The notes below the pieces were generated by a model that saw only the letters and a list, made by a program, of their open reading frames with translations, made no database searches and was not told where the DNA came from. 64,000 bases of DNA from an uncultured Naasia sp. (lineage in GTDB: Bacteria; Actinomycetota; Actinomycetes; Actinomycetales; Microbacteriaceae), in contig CAJYYA010000010.1 of the NCBI GenBank assembly GCA_913778905.1, positions 248,001 through 312,000 of the forward strand, in the 5' to 3' direction. How positions within the stretch are numbered: the stretch's first letter is position 1; each line of letters opens with the position of its first letter. Of the stretch, positions 17,701 through 25,848 are shown piece after piece. Position numbers and translations under genes: made by a program.

Positions 17701-19436
17701 GCCCCCTGCCCCGTGGTGACGGGGCCCACCGTCACCGAGGCGGAAGGGACTCGACGCTCCCAGATCAGCGCGAATCCGGATGCCGGCTGCTGGGACGTCA
17801 TCAGGGGCAGCATGGCCAGACGGTTGTTCAGTAGGGGAGAGATGAAGGAGCGGCCGCTGCCACCACCGCCACCGGCATCGTCGTTGGCGCCGTAGTCGCC
17901 GCCGGTCCCTCCTTGGAGGCCGCCGCCTCCGCCGCCACCGCCGCCCCCGTGATCGGAGTGCGAGCCGTTGTCGCCGGAGGACTTCCACGAGCAGCCGGTG
18001 CAGCCGCCCGCCGTCGTGTCGACGTGGCCAGAGTTCAGCGTCCAGCCATGGCGGCCGTCGGCGATGCTGGCTGTGCCGGGGATTCCGTTCGCGTTGCCTC
18101 CGTCCCCGCCGTGAGCGTTGGTGAAGAAGGTGTAGTACTTCCCGCCGGGAGCTCCGCCGCCCCCGCTCACGATGAGGGGGCCAACAGGTCCGGTGATGGA
18201 CGAGGCCGTCCCGCCGTCGCCACCGTCGTCTCCGAAGGTCGAGCTCGACGTGCCCTTGCCTCCACCGGCGTAGGTCGGATCGCAGCCTGTGACCGTCTGC
18301 GGTACGCCGGGCGCGTCGTATGAGGCGATCACCATCCCGCCGTCGCCCTTGCGGGCGAGGCCGTCTCCCGAATCGCTCTGACCGCCCATCATCGCAACGG
18401 TGTACTGGGTGACGGCGGGGTCGGGTTCCAGGACGAGTGCGGGCTGACCGCAGAGGAGCTCGCGGGGAGCGCCCCCGATGACGGTGATGGTCCCCGCTCC
18501 TCTGGCATTGGTCCCGAACCACGCCTTCGACACACCGGGTCGAGCGAAGGACTGGCCCCCGCCACCTCCGCCGCCGGCCCCGAAGCCACGGAAGTTGCCC
18601 GCGCCACCGTACCCGCCCCCGGAGGGCCAGCCTCCGCCACCGCCTCCGCCGCCGACCTCGGCACTCTCACCGAAGTAGGCCGTCGGCCCGTCCTGCCCCG
18701 ATGGATGGCTGGTCGACAAGTACCAGGCACCACCGGGACCGCCTGCGCCGTCTGCGCCGCGGTCGGTGTTCGCGAGTCTTCCGTCGCCGGCCGGCGCGCC
18801 CGCGTTACCGCCGCCACCGCCCGGATAGAGCTTGGTCGTCGTCAGACCCACCAGCTCGGTGTTGTTGCTCCCGCCGCCGCCTCCGCCGCCCGCTACGAGG
18901 AACGGAGCACCTGCACCGTCTCTTCCCCAGACCCCACTCGCTCCACCGCCGCCGGCCCCCGGAGATCCGCCGCCGAAGATGGGCTTGACGCGAGCGATGC
19001 CGCCCCGTCCGCCAGGCTGGAAACCCGCTCCGCCGTCCACCCCGGACCCACGGGCACCGAGTTGGAAACTCAATTCCTTCTCGGCGGCGACGTCGATGAC
19101 TGCCAGGACGGCACCGCCGCCGCCGCCCTGTGCCCATCCGGTGGTTCCGCTGCGGGTGAGGGTGGGGGCGACGAAGGGCTCCGCTTCCGCCCCTTGAGCT
19201 CCAGTGAGAAGAACCGAGACCGTGGTGACGCCCGTGGGGATCTCGATAGCCGACGGGTCGTCGCCGACCTGGTCGTGGGTGAACGTGCACGACCCACCGG
19301 AGACCAGTTCGGGACAGGAGAACACACCGGCCGCCGAAGCGGTCGGATCCGACGCGGTGGGGGCGATGGCTGCGAGAGAGCCGACCAGTAGAGCCTCCGC
19401 TGTGACACCTGCGCCGAAGGTAAGCGAGATTCTCAT
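14754..19436 (-). CDS. Giant LPATG-anchored glycine-rich surface protein with nine DUF5979-like repeats
   Basis: 1560 aa. A signal peptide (about 1-38) is followed by a ~430-residue Gly-rich domain full of GGGG runs, as in bacterial glycine-rich surface proteins. Then come nine Ig-like repeats of ~100 residues of the DUF5979 kind, each with two cysteines around a GLPVGAxC-like motif and most ending NTYD or similar. The tail is LPATG, a hydrophobic helix and RLRRRGGG, a sortase signal. It should be covalently attached to peptidoglycan and act as an adhesin or stalk. ATG 19436 is chosen because the signal peptide begins there and AGGG lies upstream; the track start at 19832 is too long. It is transcribed alone. 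Confidence 0.82.
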   Translation of the reverse strand: MRISLTFGAGVTAEALLVGSLAAIAPTASDPTASAAGVFSCPELVSGGSCTFTHDQVGDDPSAIEIPTGVTTVSVLLTGAQGAEAEPFVAPTLTRSGTTGWAQGGGGGAVLAVIDVAAEKELSFQLGARGSGVDGGAGFQPGGRGGIARVKPIFGGGSPGAGGGGASGVWGRDGAGAPFLVAGGGGGGGSNNTELVGLTTTKLYPGGGGGNAGAPAGDGRLANTDRGADGAGGPGGAWYLSTSHPSGQDGPTAYFGESAEVGGGGGGGGWPSGGGYGGAGNFRGFGAGGGGGGGQSFARPGVSKAWFGTNARGAGTITVIGGAPRELLCGQPALVLEPDPAVTQYTVAMMGGQSDSGDGLARKGDGGMVIASYDAPGVPQTVTGCDPTYAGGGKGTSSSTFGDDGGDGGTASSITGPVGPLIVSGGGGAPGGKYYTFFTNAHGGDGGNANGIPGTASIADGRHGWTLNSGHVDTTAGGCTGCSWKSSGDNGSHSDHGGGGGGGGGGLQGGTGGDYGANDDAGGGGGSGRSFISPLLNNRLAMLPLMTSQQPASGFALIWERRVPSASVTVGPVTTGQGADFARGPWAASLVCTEATGETRLTKTVSMEPGFPAQVDGLRAGWTCSVSESDTRGATRVEPGTTSVTLVSGANPVQFVNTYEVGALVIKGRSRLTGGSSEFALGDNVFAVTCTFEGRVIGLPSPAVSGTVRVPAARVGASFETRIDGIPVGASCVVTETHAAGASVIEYSVGGIPTSSPRPVNIPPAGPATVEVTNTFTTASITIDKQVDGSGTAPTGAIFPVTAACSFRGEGISPTFSADMRLGGPAVLDGVPVGATCGIFEMNTRGAVAVAFRPGSTVVVGATGSSATVVNTYDASPLAITLENAGAGSAAANVAYTVDYSCEIGGIDTPGAVEIPAGGGTALVAADDGADCRITAVSDSGRSTTEYGAGSTGGWSPDISAAAARVSPSSDDTLRIRAIYPTDEIEIVSGTTGRAAEFSNADTTVSIGACTFNGRPLTVDQRFTFPPVGGTSRSAGIVRGAECVVTQTVGNGGVVGYSVDGRSAVADPPTIEVAPAGIVAVDNRFDAGSVDISVVNTGAAAWSANTATSVSVACTFNGVPVPGVGVGGLLTLGFLPDGTPQDPRASSPLGLLPAGARCEVASQSDGGATSTVVSSPTVTVDDGDVPVVVTHIFDSAPLTISVVVRGDDAPRHSADVFAVSTTCAFNGLVLHPQTTPAWQTLTDVVANATSSFSGLPIGAVCTSRLENDNHATMIVPADGVRQVTVTPAGDGAAFSAEFEVAALPMTLTSSGVGANVYSAGKVRAFRLACFYSDGAPLPLPDSGRLELVGPDALKTISLPRGALCSVRESDPSPFTERRLIDRAVVGSDDAGILSASYRYDLTDLTVRKITPGSTEPEPYDYGFSAACSWRDPDEASSLPKRVAIASGNADFTARAGGEYSLSVLRGSDCTLAETDAGSATSTSIEAGDRTFSERSAVFATADAERLTVTVRNTLPGALPATGFDGLAAFLIGLVIVAAGGVLTILRLRRRGGGRHLRVGA

Positions 19437-19589
19437 TCTGTGGCCCTGTCCGGTGTCTGCGACGACACCGTGCGGGGGACGGGTCGGACATCGTTGGACT
19501 CGCTCGAAGGCGACGACCCGATCGGTATCGTCTCGATACTCGCACCGCGCGGCGTCGAGGGGAATACTCCAGCCGCTCGAATTCGAGAT

Positions 19590-19785
19590 CCGCTCACATG
19601 GGGTCGAGGGATCCCGTTTCGGTCCACGCCTCAAGATCCTCGGAGGAGTAGAAGACCCGCGGCGCTCGACCGCCTTCACCGCGGCCATGGCCCGCCGCTG
19701 TAGCTCGTCGTCACCGGCGAAGCGGACGATCTTCGAGCCGCGGAACTCCTTCGACCCGCGTCGGCGCGATGACGAAGCTAGATAT
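19590..19785 (-). pseudogene. Possible frameshifted remnant of a small gene
   Basis: In the 437-bp gap before the giant gene, one minus frame reads EFRGSKIVRFAGDDELQRR and on to AMAAVKAVERR, with good codon character. The next frame continues naturally as VFYSSEDLEAWTETGSLDPM and a stop at ~19595. Joining them needs a frame change near 19652. No family is recognised. The rest of the gap (19437-19590 and 19785-19860) should hold the promoters of the two divergent genes. Confidence 0.25.
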
Positions 19786-19863
19786 GACCGTTCCCCGCTA
19801 ACGAACCGTTGTGCATCGCGGCGAGCGAACAACCCCTTGCGCCTCGTTCACGTTGGCCGTAAC

Positions 19864-19883
19864 GTACAACCAAATGGTTTTAC
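19864..19883. promoter_or_regulatory. ArsR-type operator palindrome
   Basis: GTACAACCAAATGGTTTTAC is an imperfect palindrome (16 of 20 positions symmetric, core AACCA-AA-TGGTT) that spans the first possible start codon of the ArsR gene. TAACGT just upstream (19860-19865) could be a -10 box. The arrangement suggests autorepression. Confidence 0.5.
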
Positions 19884-20242
19884 ATATGCTCACCGACCTG
19901 ACCGACGCCGAAGTCGACCGCATGTTCCGCGCCCTCGCGGATGCCACTCGACGCGACATCGTGCGCCGAACGCTCGTGGCTGAGGCGACCGTGTCCGAGC
20001 TGGCCGGCGCCTACGACATGTCGTTCGCGGCGGTCCAGAAGCACGTCGCGGTTCTCGAGGAGGCAGGTCTCGTGACCAAGCAGCCCCGCGGCCGTGAGCG
20101 CATGGTTCGCGGCAACCCCGATGCCATCGCCCGCGCGCAGAAGTGTCTCGACGCATTCGAGGTGATCTGGCGCGCCCGCGTCGACCGGCTCGACGCGCTA
20201 CTCGCCGAGGAGCCACCCTCGGTGCACCCATCCGACTCCTGA
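19874..20242 (+). CDS. ArsR/SmtB-family winged-helix repressor
   Basis: About 122 aa. FRALADATRRDIVRRTLV followed by VSELAGAYDMSFAAVQKHVAVLEEAGLV is the standard ArsR winged-helix fold with its recognition helix. No metal-binding Cys motif is seen, so it belongs to the group paired with AHSA1/SRPBCC proteins and probably senses an organic ligand or acts with its partner. ATG 19874 fits a leaderless start 8 nt after TAACGT; ATG 19886 is an in-frame alternative outside the operator. It lies 34 nt before the double AHSA1 gene, in one operon. Confidence 0.85.
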   Translation: MVLHMLTDLTDAEVDRMFRALADATRRDIVRRTLVAEATVSELAGAYDMSFAAVQKHVAVLEEAGLVTKQPRGRERMVRGNPDAIARAQKCLDAFEVIWRARVDRLDALLAEEPPSVHPSDS

Positions 20243-20276
20243 CCATCCCGATCCCGCCCTCCACGAAAGGCCAGCC

Positions 20277-21245
20277 ATGCCCGTCACCACAGTCGAGAAG
20301 GACCTCGACGCGCTGACCCTCACCATCACCGCCGAGTTCGCCGCGACGCAGCAGCGGGTCTGGGACGCTTACATGGATGCGCGCCAGATCGAGCGTTTCT
20401 GGGGCCCGCCGACGTATCCGGCCACGTTCCACCGCCACGACGCCGCGGTCGGCGGGCGCAGCTTCTACTCGATGACCGGACCCGAGGGCGACACCCACGG
20501 CGGCTATTGGGAGTGGACCGCCGTCGACGCGCCGAACTTCTTCGAGGTGCGCGACGGGTTCCTGGGTGAGGACGGCGAGCCCAACACCGAGATGCCGGCG
20601 ATGCTCGCACGTTTCGAGTTCGAGCCCACCGCAGATGGCACGCGCATGGTCACCACCACCACGTTCAACTCGGTCGAGGAGCTCGAGCAGCTCGTCGCGA
20701 TGGGCATGGTCGAAGGCACCCGCGAGGCCATGGCCCAAATCGACGCCGTGCTCGCCGACCTCCGGTCGTTCGCCGCCGACCGCGGGACAGAGGCGCAGAT
20801 CCTCAGCGACACGACGGTCCGCATCACCCGAGTGATCCATGGATCGGTCGAGCAGGTGTGGCGCGCCCACAACGACGAGGCCCTCGTGCGTCAGTGGCTC
20901 CTCGGCCCCGACGGGTGGACCATGCCCACCTGCGAGATCGCGTCGAAGGTCGGCGACACCTACCGCTACGAGTGGGAGCAGGAGGACGGCAGCAACCGTT
21001 TCGGGTTCACCGGCGAGCTGCTCGCGAGCGAGGAACCGCACCGCGCCGTCACGACCGAGTCGATGATCGGGATGGAAGGGTCCGCGACCCGCAACGAGAT
21101 GACCCTCACCCCGGTCGAGGGCGGAACCCTGCTGACCCTGGTCATCACCTACCCGAGCGCCGACGTGCGCGACATGGTCCTCGCCACGGGCATGATCGAC
21201 GGCATGGAGACCAGCTATGCGCGCCTGGAGACCCTCCTCGCCTGA
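20277..21245 (+). CDS. Double-domain AHSA1/SRPBCC protein
   Basis: 322 aa made of two tandem AHSA1-like START-fold domains. The first (about 10-160) contains VWDAYMDARQIERFWGPPTYPATFHRHD and FNSVEELEQLVAMGMVEG. The second (about 175-322) contains VWRAHNDEALVRQWLLGPDGWTMPTCEI and a similar ending DMVLATGMIDGMETSYARL. Most family members have one domain, so this is an internal duplication or fusion. The fold has a hydrophobic ligand pocket; the ligand is unknown. AAAGG upstream supports ATG 20277. It is co-transcribed with the ArsR repressor, which probably controls it. Confidence 0.85.
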   Translation: MPVTTVEKDLDALTLTITAEFAATQQRVWDAYMDARQIERFWGPPTYPATFHRHDAAVGGRSFYSMTGPEGDTHGGYWEWTAVDAPNFFEVRDGFLGEDGEPNTEMPAMLARFEFEPTADGTRMVTTTTFNSVEELEQLVAMGMVEGTREAMAQIDAVLADLRSFAADRGTEAQILSDTTVRITRVIHGSVEQVWRAHNDEALVRQWLLGPDGWTMPTCEIASKVGDTYRYEWEQEDGSNRFGFTGELLASEEPHRAVTTESMIGMEGSATRNEMTLTPVEGGTLLTLVITYPSADVRDMVLATGMIDGMETSYARLETLLA

Positions 21246-21263
21246 GTCCCTTCGCCCGGCGCC

Positions 21264-21292
21264 CGCCCATTGAGCGAAGCGAAATGAAGGGC
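21264..21292. repeat. CGCCCATTGAGCG interspersed repeat (variant)
   Basis: CGCCCATTGAGCGAAGCGAAATGAAGGGC, one mismatch from the consensus, between the AHSA1 and PadR genes. Confidence 0.8.
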
Positions 21293-21294
21293 TC

Positions 21295-21326
21295 ACTGGT
21301 CCAGTAGTGCAATATTCCATCTACTG
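21295..21326. promoter_or_regulatory. PadR operator candidate with three half-sites
   Basis: ACTGGTCCAGT is an 11-bp perfect palindrome, and a third half-site occurs in CTACTGG, which also pairs with CCAGTAG across 13 nt. The cluster lies 17 nt upstream of the PadR start. It is probably the autoregulatory site. Confidence 0.45.
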
Positions 21327-21342
21327 GGATATACATGACCTC

Positions 21343-21690
21343 ATGCCGACCCCACTCAGCTCCACGACGTTCTGGATCCTCACCGCTCTGACCGGCGGTC
21401 GCCGTCACGGCTATGACATCCTCGGCGAAGTCGAGTCGGCGTCCGCCGGCGCTGTCGTCCTGAAGGTGACCACTCTCTACGCAGCTCTCGAACGCATGGA
21501 ACGCGAGGGCCTCATCCACCCCGACGGTGACGAGATCGTCAACGGCCGCGCGCGCCGCTATTACCGGATCTCAGACTCCGGCGACGCGGCGCTCGATGCC
21601 GAGGTGGAATCACTCGAGCGGCAAGCGAGGGCCGCGCGCGAGCGAATCGCGGGTCGCGCCGTTTCGGGCGGACGGCTGGCCTTCGCGTGA
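21343..21690 (+). CDS. PadR-family transcriptional regulator
   Basis: 115 aa. LSSTTFWILTALTGGRRHGYDIL is the PadR winged-helix start, with VLKVTTLYAALERMEREGLI as recognition helix and RRYYRISDSGDAAL as the wing. ATG 21343 is chosen because the family begins a few residues before the first helix. The gene's stop overlaps the GTG of the downstream membrane-protein gene by 4 nt, so the two are translationally coupled. This is a common actinobacterial PadR/membrane-protein pair in which PadR represses its own operon. Confidence 0.88.
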   Translation: MPTPLSSTTFWILTALTGGRRHGYDILGEVESASAGAVVLKVTTLYAALERMEREGLIHPDGDEIVNGRARRYYRISDSGDAALDAEVESLERQARAARERIAGRAVSGGRLAFA

Positions 21691-23057
21691 GCGCAGAGAG
21701 CGAGCTCCTCCGAAGGCGGTTCGAGCGCCTGCTCCGCTGGTATCCCCATCGATGGCGCGCGCAGCACGGAGACGTCATGCTGTCGACTCTGCTCGACGAG
21801 GCGGAACGTGCCGGCCGATCCATTCCGACGCCTGGTGAACGACGGGCGGCAGCCTTCCACGGGCTCGCAGCGCGGCTCGACACCCGGTCGGCCCTGACTT
21901 TCGGATCGATCGGACTCGTCGGGTCGTTGGTCAGCACCGCCGCGTCCATCTGGGGCTCGTTCGGCGCGGACCCGAGCTTGCTCCTCCACCTCCTGCTCAA
22001 CGGCATCTCCCCGGCGCTCGTATTCATCGCGGTTGTGGCACTCGCGCGTGGCCGCGCTGTGCTCAGCGACGGACGTGCACTCGTTCTCGCCGTGATCGCC
22101 GGAGCCGCCAACATCCTCGGGGCCCTCGCCTCGCTGTCGTGGGGTCTCGCCTTCCGCGCCGCGGATGACGGCGTCGCCGTCACCGGATTGGCGGCCGCGT
22201 GGACACCTCTGATCCTGGCCGGCTTGATCCTGACCGTGATCGGGGTCGGACTCTTCGCCCACGCCGTTCTGCGACGAACGGGCCTGGGGGAGGCGGCCTC
22301 GAGCGGGTTGGCTGCGCTGTTAGCCGTCGTCTCCGCGCCGCTGCTGGGCTATGCGCTCGTCACCCCGTTCAGCACCACCCTGCTCGCGGCAGCCGTGGTC
22401 ATCGGATCGGTCCTCGTCTCGCGTGGCGGCGCGGCACCGGCGGTCCCCGCTTCGACCGCCGTGTCGTCCGCCTGGATGCCAGTCCTGGAACGCCCCATGG
22501 TGGCCGAGGTCCGCCTTCTCGCCATCGTCTCGACGATCGGGGGAGTTGTCGGCCTCGCGTGGGCGTTCACCGGTTCCCTGTGGTCTCCGTTCGGCGGGGA
22601 TTCAACGCAGACCATGCGCGAGGGGATCGCCATTCTCTGTGCGTCGACGCTTCCTCTCCTCACGGCGTTCGCACTCCGAGTCGGCTCGCGCTCCTTGGTT
22701 CGCTGGGCGCACACGTGGGGACCCGCAACCCTCGCTGCCGCAGGGTTCGGGGTCCTCGCGCTCGACTACATCGTCGGAGACGGCGCTGGCGACTTCCCCT
22801 TGGGGATGACGAGCGCAGGCGCCTTGGTCGGCATCGGGATCGGCTGGTTCGCGGCAGCTCGCACTCGTCTGACCGGCTGGCTCGCCGTCGCCATCGGCGC
22901 CACGATCGCCGCAACCTACGCGGTCTCCTTCGGCCCGATCATGACCGCGTATCTCGCCTTCCTGGTGCCATTGGCCGCCATCACGCTCGCCGTCGTCGCG
23001 GGCAAAAATCCCGACCGTGTTCGGTCAAGACCTCCTCTGACTCCAGAACTCGGCTGA
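21687..23057 (+). CDS. Polytopic membrane protein coupled to PadR
   Basis: 456 aa. A cytoplasmic N-terminal helix region (LLRWYPHRWRAQHGDVMLSTLLDEAERAG) matches the prefix found before membrane domains in PadR-linked proteins. About ten hydrophobic helices follow from residue ~75 to the end. It has no ATPase or enzyme motifs. The GTG start overlaps the PadR stop (GTGA). Function is not recognised; a role in envelope stress or drug response is typical for PadR partners, but here it is only an inference from context. Confidence 0.75.
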   Translation: MSAESELLRRRFERLLRWYPHRWRAQHGDVMLSTLLDEAERAGRSIPTPGERRAAAFHGLAARLDTRSALTFGSIGLVGSLVSTAASIWGSFGADPSLLLHLLLNGISPALVFIAVVALARGRAVLSDGRALVLAVIAGAANILGALASLSWGLAFRAADDGVAVTGLAAAWTPLILAGLILTVIGVGLFAHAVLRRTGLGEAASSGLAALLAVVSAPLLGYALVTPFSTTLLAAAVVIGSVLVSRGGAAPAVPASTAVSSAWMPVLERPMVAEVRLLAIVSTIGGVVGLAWAFTGSLWSPFGGDSTQTMREGIAILCASTLPLLTAFALRVGSRSLVRWAHTWGPATLAAAGFGVLALDYIVGDGAGDFPLGMTSAGALVGIGIGWFAAARTRLTGWLAVAIGATIAATYAVSFGPIMTAYLAFLVPLAAITLAVVAGKNPDRVRSRPPLTPELG

Positions 23058-23074
23058 CCATCCCTCGCCCGGCC

Positions 23075-23188
23075 CGCCCATTGAGCGAAGCGAAATGCAG
23101 GGCCCCTCTCCCTCTCGCCAGACTCAACGACGGGGCCCGGACTCATACCATCCGGACCCCGCCCATTGAGCGAAGCGAAATGCAGGGC
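23075..23188. repeat. Two copies of the CGCCCATTGAGCG interspersed repeat
   Basis: Copies at 23075-23103 and 23160-23188, identical over 29 nt, lie in the gap between two convergent genes. Confidence 0.85.
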
Positions 23189-23224
23189 CCACCATCCCCC
23201 GCATCCCGCCTCGAGACTCGCGGT

Positions 23225-25648
23225 CTAGTTCGCTGCGTACTGCGCCGCCATGGTCGGAATGGTCCACCCACCCGCTCCGAAGGTGTGACCGAATTCGGTC
23301 TCGGCGACCTCGTCGGTGATGCCGAAGAGGGCGTTGGGCCGGGATTCGCTGTCATTCCAGGTGGGGTCGACGACCTGCCACTTGCCATCCATGAACGTCT
23401 TGTTCCAGGCGTGACCGACCATGTATGCGGACCCCGTCATGTAGATGCTGTCGAGGCCGGCGACATCCGAGAGCAGTTTGTAGCCGGCAGCGTAGGAGGC
23501 GCAGACTCCGCGCCCGTCGAGCAGGACCCCCGCGGCGTTCCACGCGCCGGCGTACTGCGGGTCACTCTGCACGTCGCCGCCCGAGCGCAGGCCCTGGTAG
23601 GCGCCATCGTCGTACTCGGCGTTCGCCGCGATCCAGTCGTTCAGCGCTTGGGCCTTGTCGCGGTCGCTTATGTCGTCTCGGACGACCTCACCGACCACCT
23701 GTTGCGCCTTCGCCCACACTTCGTCGCGCTTCGCGGCGAGCTGGTCTTCGGGGTAGTCGTAGGCGATCGCGACGATCCATCCGTCGCCCACCTCGCTCTG
23801 GCCGACGATGTTGTAGCTGCGCACCAGCGCGGCGGGCGTCTGCGAGATGACCGCGGTCATGAGGTCGTAGAGAGAGTAGGGCGAGGCCGGCGCTGCGCCG
23901 AGGTCGATGCGGCTGCTGCCCGCGAGGAGGTTGGCTGCGATGAACTCGCCGGCCGGGCCGAATTGCGAGGTGAACGGGATGCTCACCTCGGGCTGCGTCG
24001 TCGAGACCGGCGCGTTCGGATCGGCGATCTCGGCCGCACGCTGTAGTGAGGCCTGGATCGCTCCCGTCTTGGTGACCGAGTCCGCGGCGAGCTTCTGACG
24101 GGCCTGTTCGACGAACGCGTCCCAGCTGCCGTCTATGCCGTTGAACTCCAGCTCGCGCGTGACGTCGGTGCCCTGCACTCGGATCTGCAGATACCCGGTC
24201 GCCCCGTCGGTGCGCGATCCGGTGACCGTCACCGGCAGCGATGCTTCGCCGTTCGCGAGGGTCTTGACGGAGTTGTAAGCCGGAACCGCGTCGACCGAGC
24301 CGTTGTACTCGGCCGCGAACTTAAAGGGCGAGGCGATGCCGATCGGCAGGAGCGGGTTGATCGGGGTCGCATCGACGCGGTCGACGAACGAACGCGTGCC
24401 GTCCGCCGCGGTCGCGATGACCCCGTAGGCGCCCGGGCCCCACCGGTCGGTGCGCCCCCAGGCGGCCGAGAGGGCGCAGTTCTGCGAGACGTACTCGCCA
24501 AGCAGGTAGCAGTCGCGGGTCTGCCCCTCGGTCGACAGCCAGGACGTGGCGTCGGCGCCGACCTCGCCCAGCTTGTAGAACGAGCTGTTGCCGCGGTCGC
24601 TGATGCTGACCCAGACCGGCGTGTACGTGACGGCGCCATCGATGGGTTGCCATGAGAGCTGCAGGGCGCCGTCGGCGGTGACCGCGTAGTCGACGCGGGG
24701 CGCGGGGAGGGTCTTCGAGTCGGGTTCGATGGTCGCGCGGGTGACGATGGGCTTGTCGTACTTCTCGCCGTCTCGATCGACGTATTGGACGAGGTAGATC
24801 TCGGTGACCGACCAGGATCCGGCGTCGCCGAGTTCGTCGAGCGAGCGTTCACCGTCGAGACTCTGACCGGCGGCGTCATTGAGCAGGATGACCTCGGGGC
24901 GCAGGGTGAGGCTGTTGCCGAGCCATTCGGTGTCGGCGGCGAAGTTCGCGACCTGGGTGAGTTCGGAGTCGAGATAGGCGGCGACGTACTGCGTCGGTGC
25001 CGTGCCGGTGTCGTAGGCGTCGAGGAGCGACTGCCGCGGGTCGAAACGGAAGTTGTACTTCGCCGACTCGTATTCGCCGAGCGTCGTGGGCTCGGTGAAG
25101 CGGTAAGTGTCGGTCTCAGACATGATGGCGGTCGGCAGCCCGCCCGTCGCGGGCGTCGAGGAGAACAGCGGGCCGGCGGTGACGGCTCCGAGCGGAATTG
25201 CCCCGGCGAGCAGGACGGCTCCGACGAGAGCGCCGCGAGCGGAGCCCTTCTTCTTCGGCTTCTTCACGGGGCGGGGCAGCGTGTAACCGGCGGGTGCCTG
25301 CCAGGTCTGGCCGGGAGCGTTGTAGACCGCGCCGGCCGGCGGGGGAGTCGCCCCCGAAGCGGACGCAGAGGGTGCGGATGCGGGTGTCGATGCTGCGACG
25401 GGCGCGCCCGGCATCGCCCCGGCTGGCGGCGCCGTCGCGCTCTCCGCCATGCCGGCGGACGGGGGCGTCGCGTTGCGCACAGCTCCGGCAGGCGGAGGTG
25501 TGCTCGCTGACGGCTTCTCGATCGGAGCAGCCGTAGCCTTGCGCCGCTTCAGCCATCGCGGAACGAATACAGCGAGCAGGATGATGCCCGTCACGGCCAA
25601 CACGACGGCGAGCCCGAAGCCGCCCCATCCCAGAATGGTCTCGATCAC
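23225..25648 (-). CDS. Membrane-anchored transglutaminase-like protein
   Basis: 807 aa. A membrane helix (about 8-30) and an Ala/Pro/Ser-rich linker with repeated PPAGA(M/V) are followed by a second helix (ARGALVGAVLLAGAIPLGAV, ~140-160). A long extracytoplasmic region with a fibronectin-like segment (VDYAVTADGALQLSWQPI) comes next. A transglutaminase-like domain ends the protein, with the catalytic triad visible as GRGVCASYAAGY (Cys), GHAWN (His) and VDPTWND (Asp). It probably acts on surface proteins or peptidoglycan peptides as a protease or cross-linker. Start ATG 25648. It is monocistronic and converges on the PadR operon. Confidence 0.8.
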   Translation of the reverse strand: MIETILGWGGFGLAVVLAVTGIILLAVFVPRWLKRRKATAAPIEKPSASTPPPAGAVRNATPPSAGMAESATAPPAGAMPGAPVAASTPASAPSASASGATPPPAGAVYNAPGQTWQAPAGYTLPRPVKKPKKKGSARGALVGAVLLAGAIPLGAVTAGPLFSSTPATGGLPTAIMSETDTYRFTEPTTLGEYESAKYNFRFDPRQSLLDAYDTGTAPTQYVAAYLDSELTQVANFAADTEWLGNSLTLRPEVILLNDAAGQSLDGERSLDELGDAGSWSVTEIYLVQYVDRDGEKYDKPIVTRATIEPDSKTLPAPRVDYAVTADGALQLSWQPIDGAVTYTPVWVSISDRGNSSFYKLGEVGADATSWLSTEGQTRDCYLLGEYVSQNCALSAAWGRTDRWGPGAYGVIATAADGTRSFVDRVDATPINPLLPIGIASPFKFAAEYNGSVDAVPAYNSVKTLANGEASLPVTVTGSRTDGATGYLQIRVQGTDVTRELEFNGIDGSWDAFVEQARQKLAADSVTKTGAIQASLQRAAEIADPNAPVSTTQPEVSIPFTSQFGPAGEFIAANLLAGSSRIDLGAAPASPYSLYDLMTAVISQTPAALVRSYNIVGQSEVGDGWIVAIAYDYPEDQLAAKRDEVWAKAQQVVGEVVRDDISDRDKAQALNDWIAANAEYDDGAYQGLRSGGDVQSDPQYAGAWNAAGVLLDGRGVCASYAAGYKLLSDVAGLDSIYMTGSAYMVGHAWNKTFMDGKWQVVDPTWNDSESRPNALFGITDEVAETEFGHTFGAGGWTIPTMAAQYAAN

Positions 25649-25836
25649 GGCGTCAGGTCCTCTTTCTTCAGGGCGCAGGCGGTGGAGAGCGAAGCAGCGT
25701 TACAGACAGCCCGCACGAGCCATCCGGAGCGCAGGCTATCGAACCCATCCTGCCGAAAGCCTCGGACGTTGGATATGGGGAGGGGTGCCCACGCGCGCCC
25801 TGTGGACGGTTCCCTACCGAAGGACGGCCGGTTTCG

Positions 25837-25842
25837 TAACCT
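25837..25842 (+). promoter_or_regulatory. -10 box TAACCT of a leaderless promoter (lipoprotein A)
   Basis: TAACCT, then 6 nt, then GTG 25849. The spacing is the same as at the paralogous cassette (41985). Confidence 0.45.
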
Positions 25843-25848
25843 GCCCGC

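Noticed and set aside
22199-24046. 615-aa plus-strand ORF crossing two genes
   Set aside because: It overlaps the membrane-protein gene in another frame and runs antisense through the transglutaminase gene; composition is that of a shadow frame.
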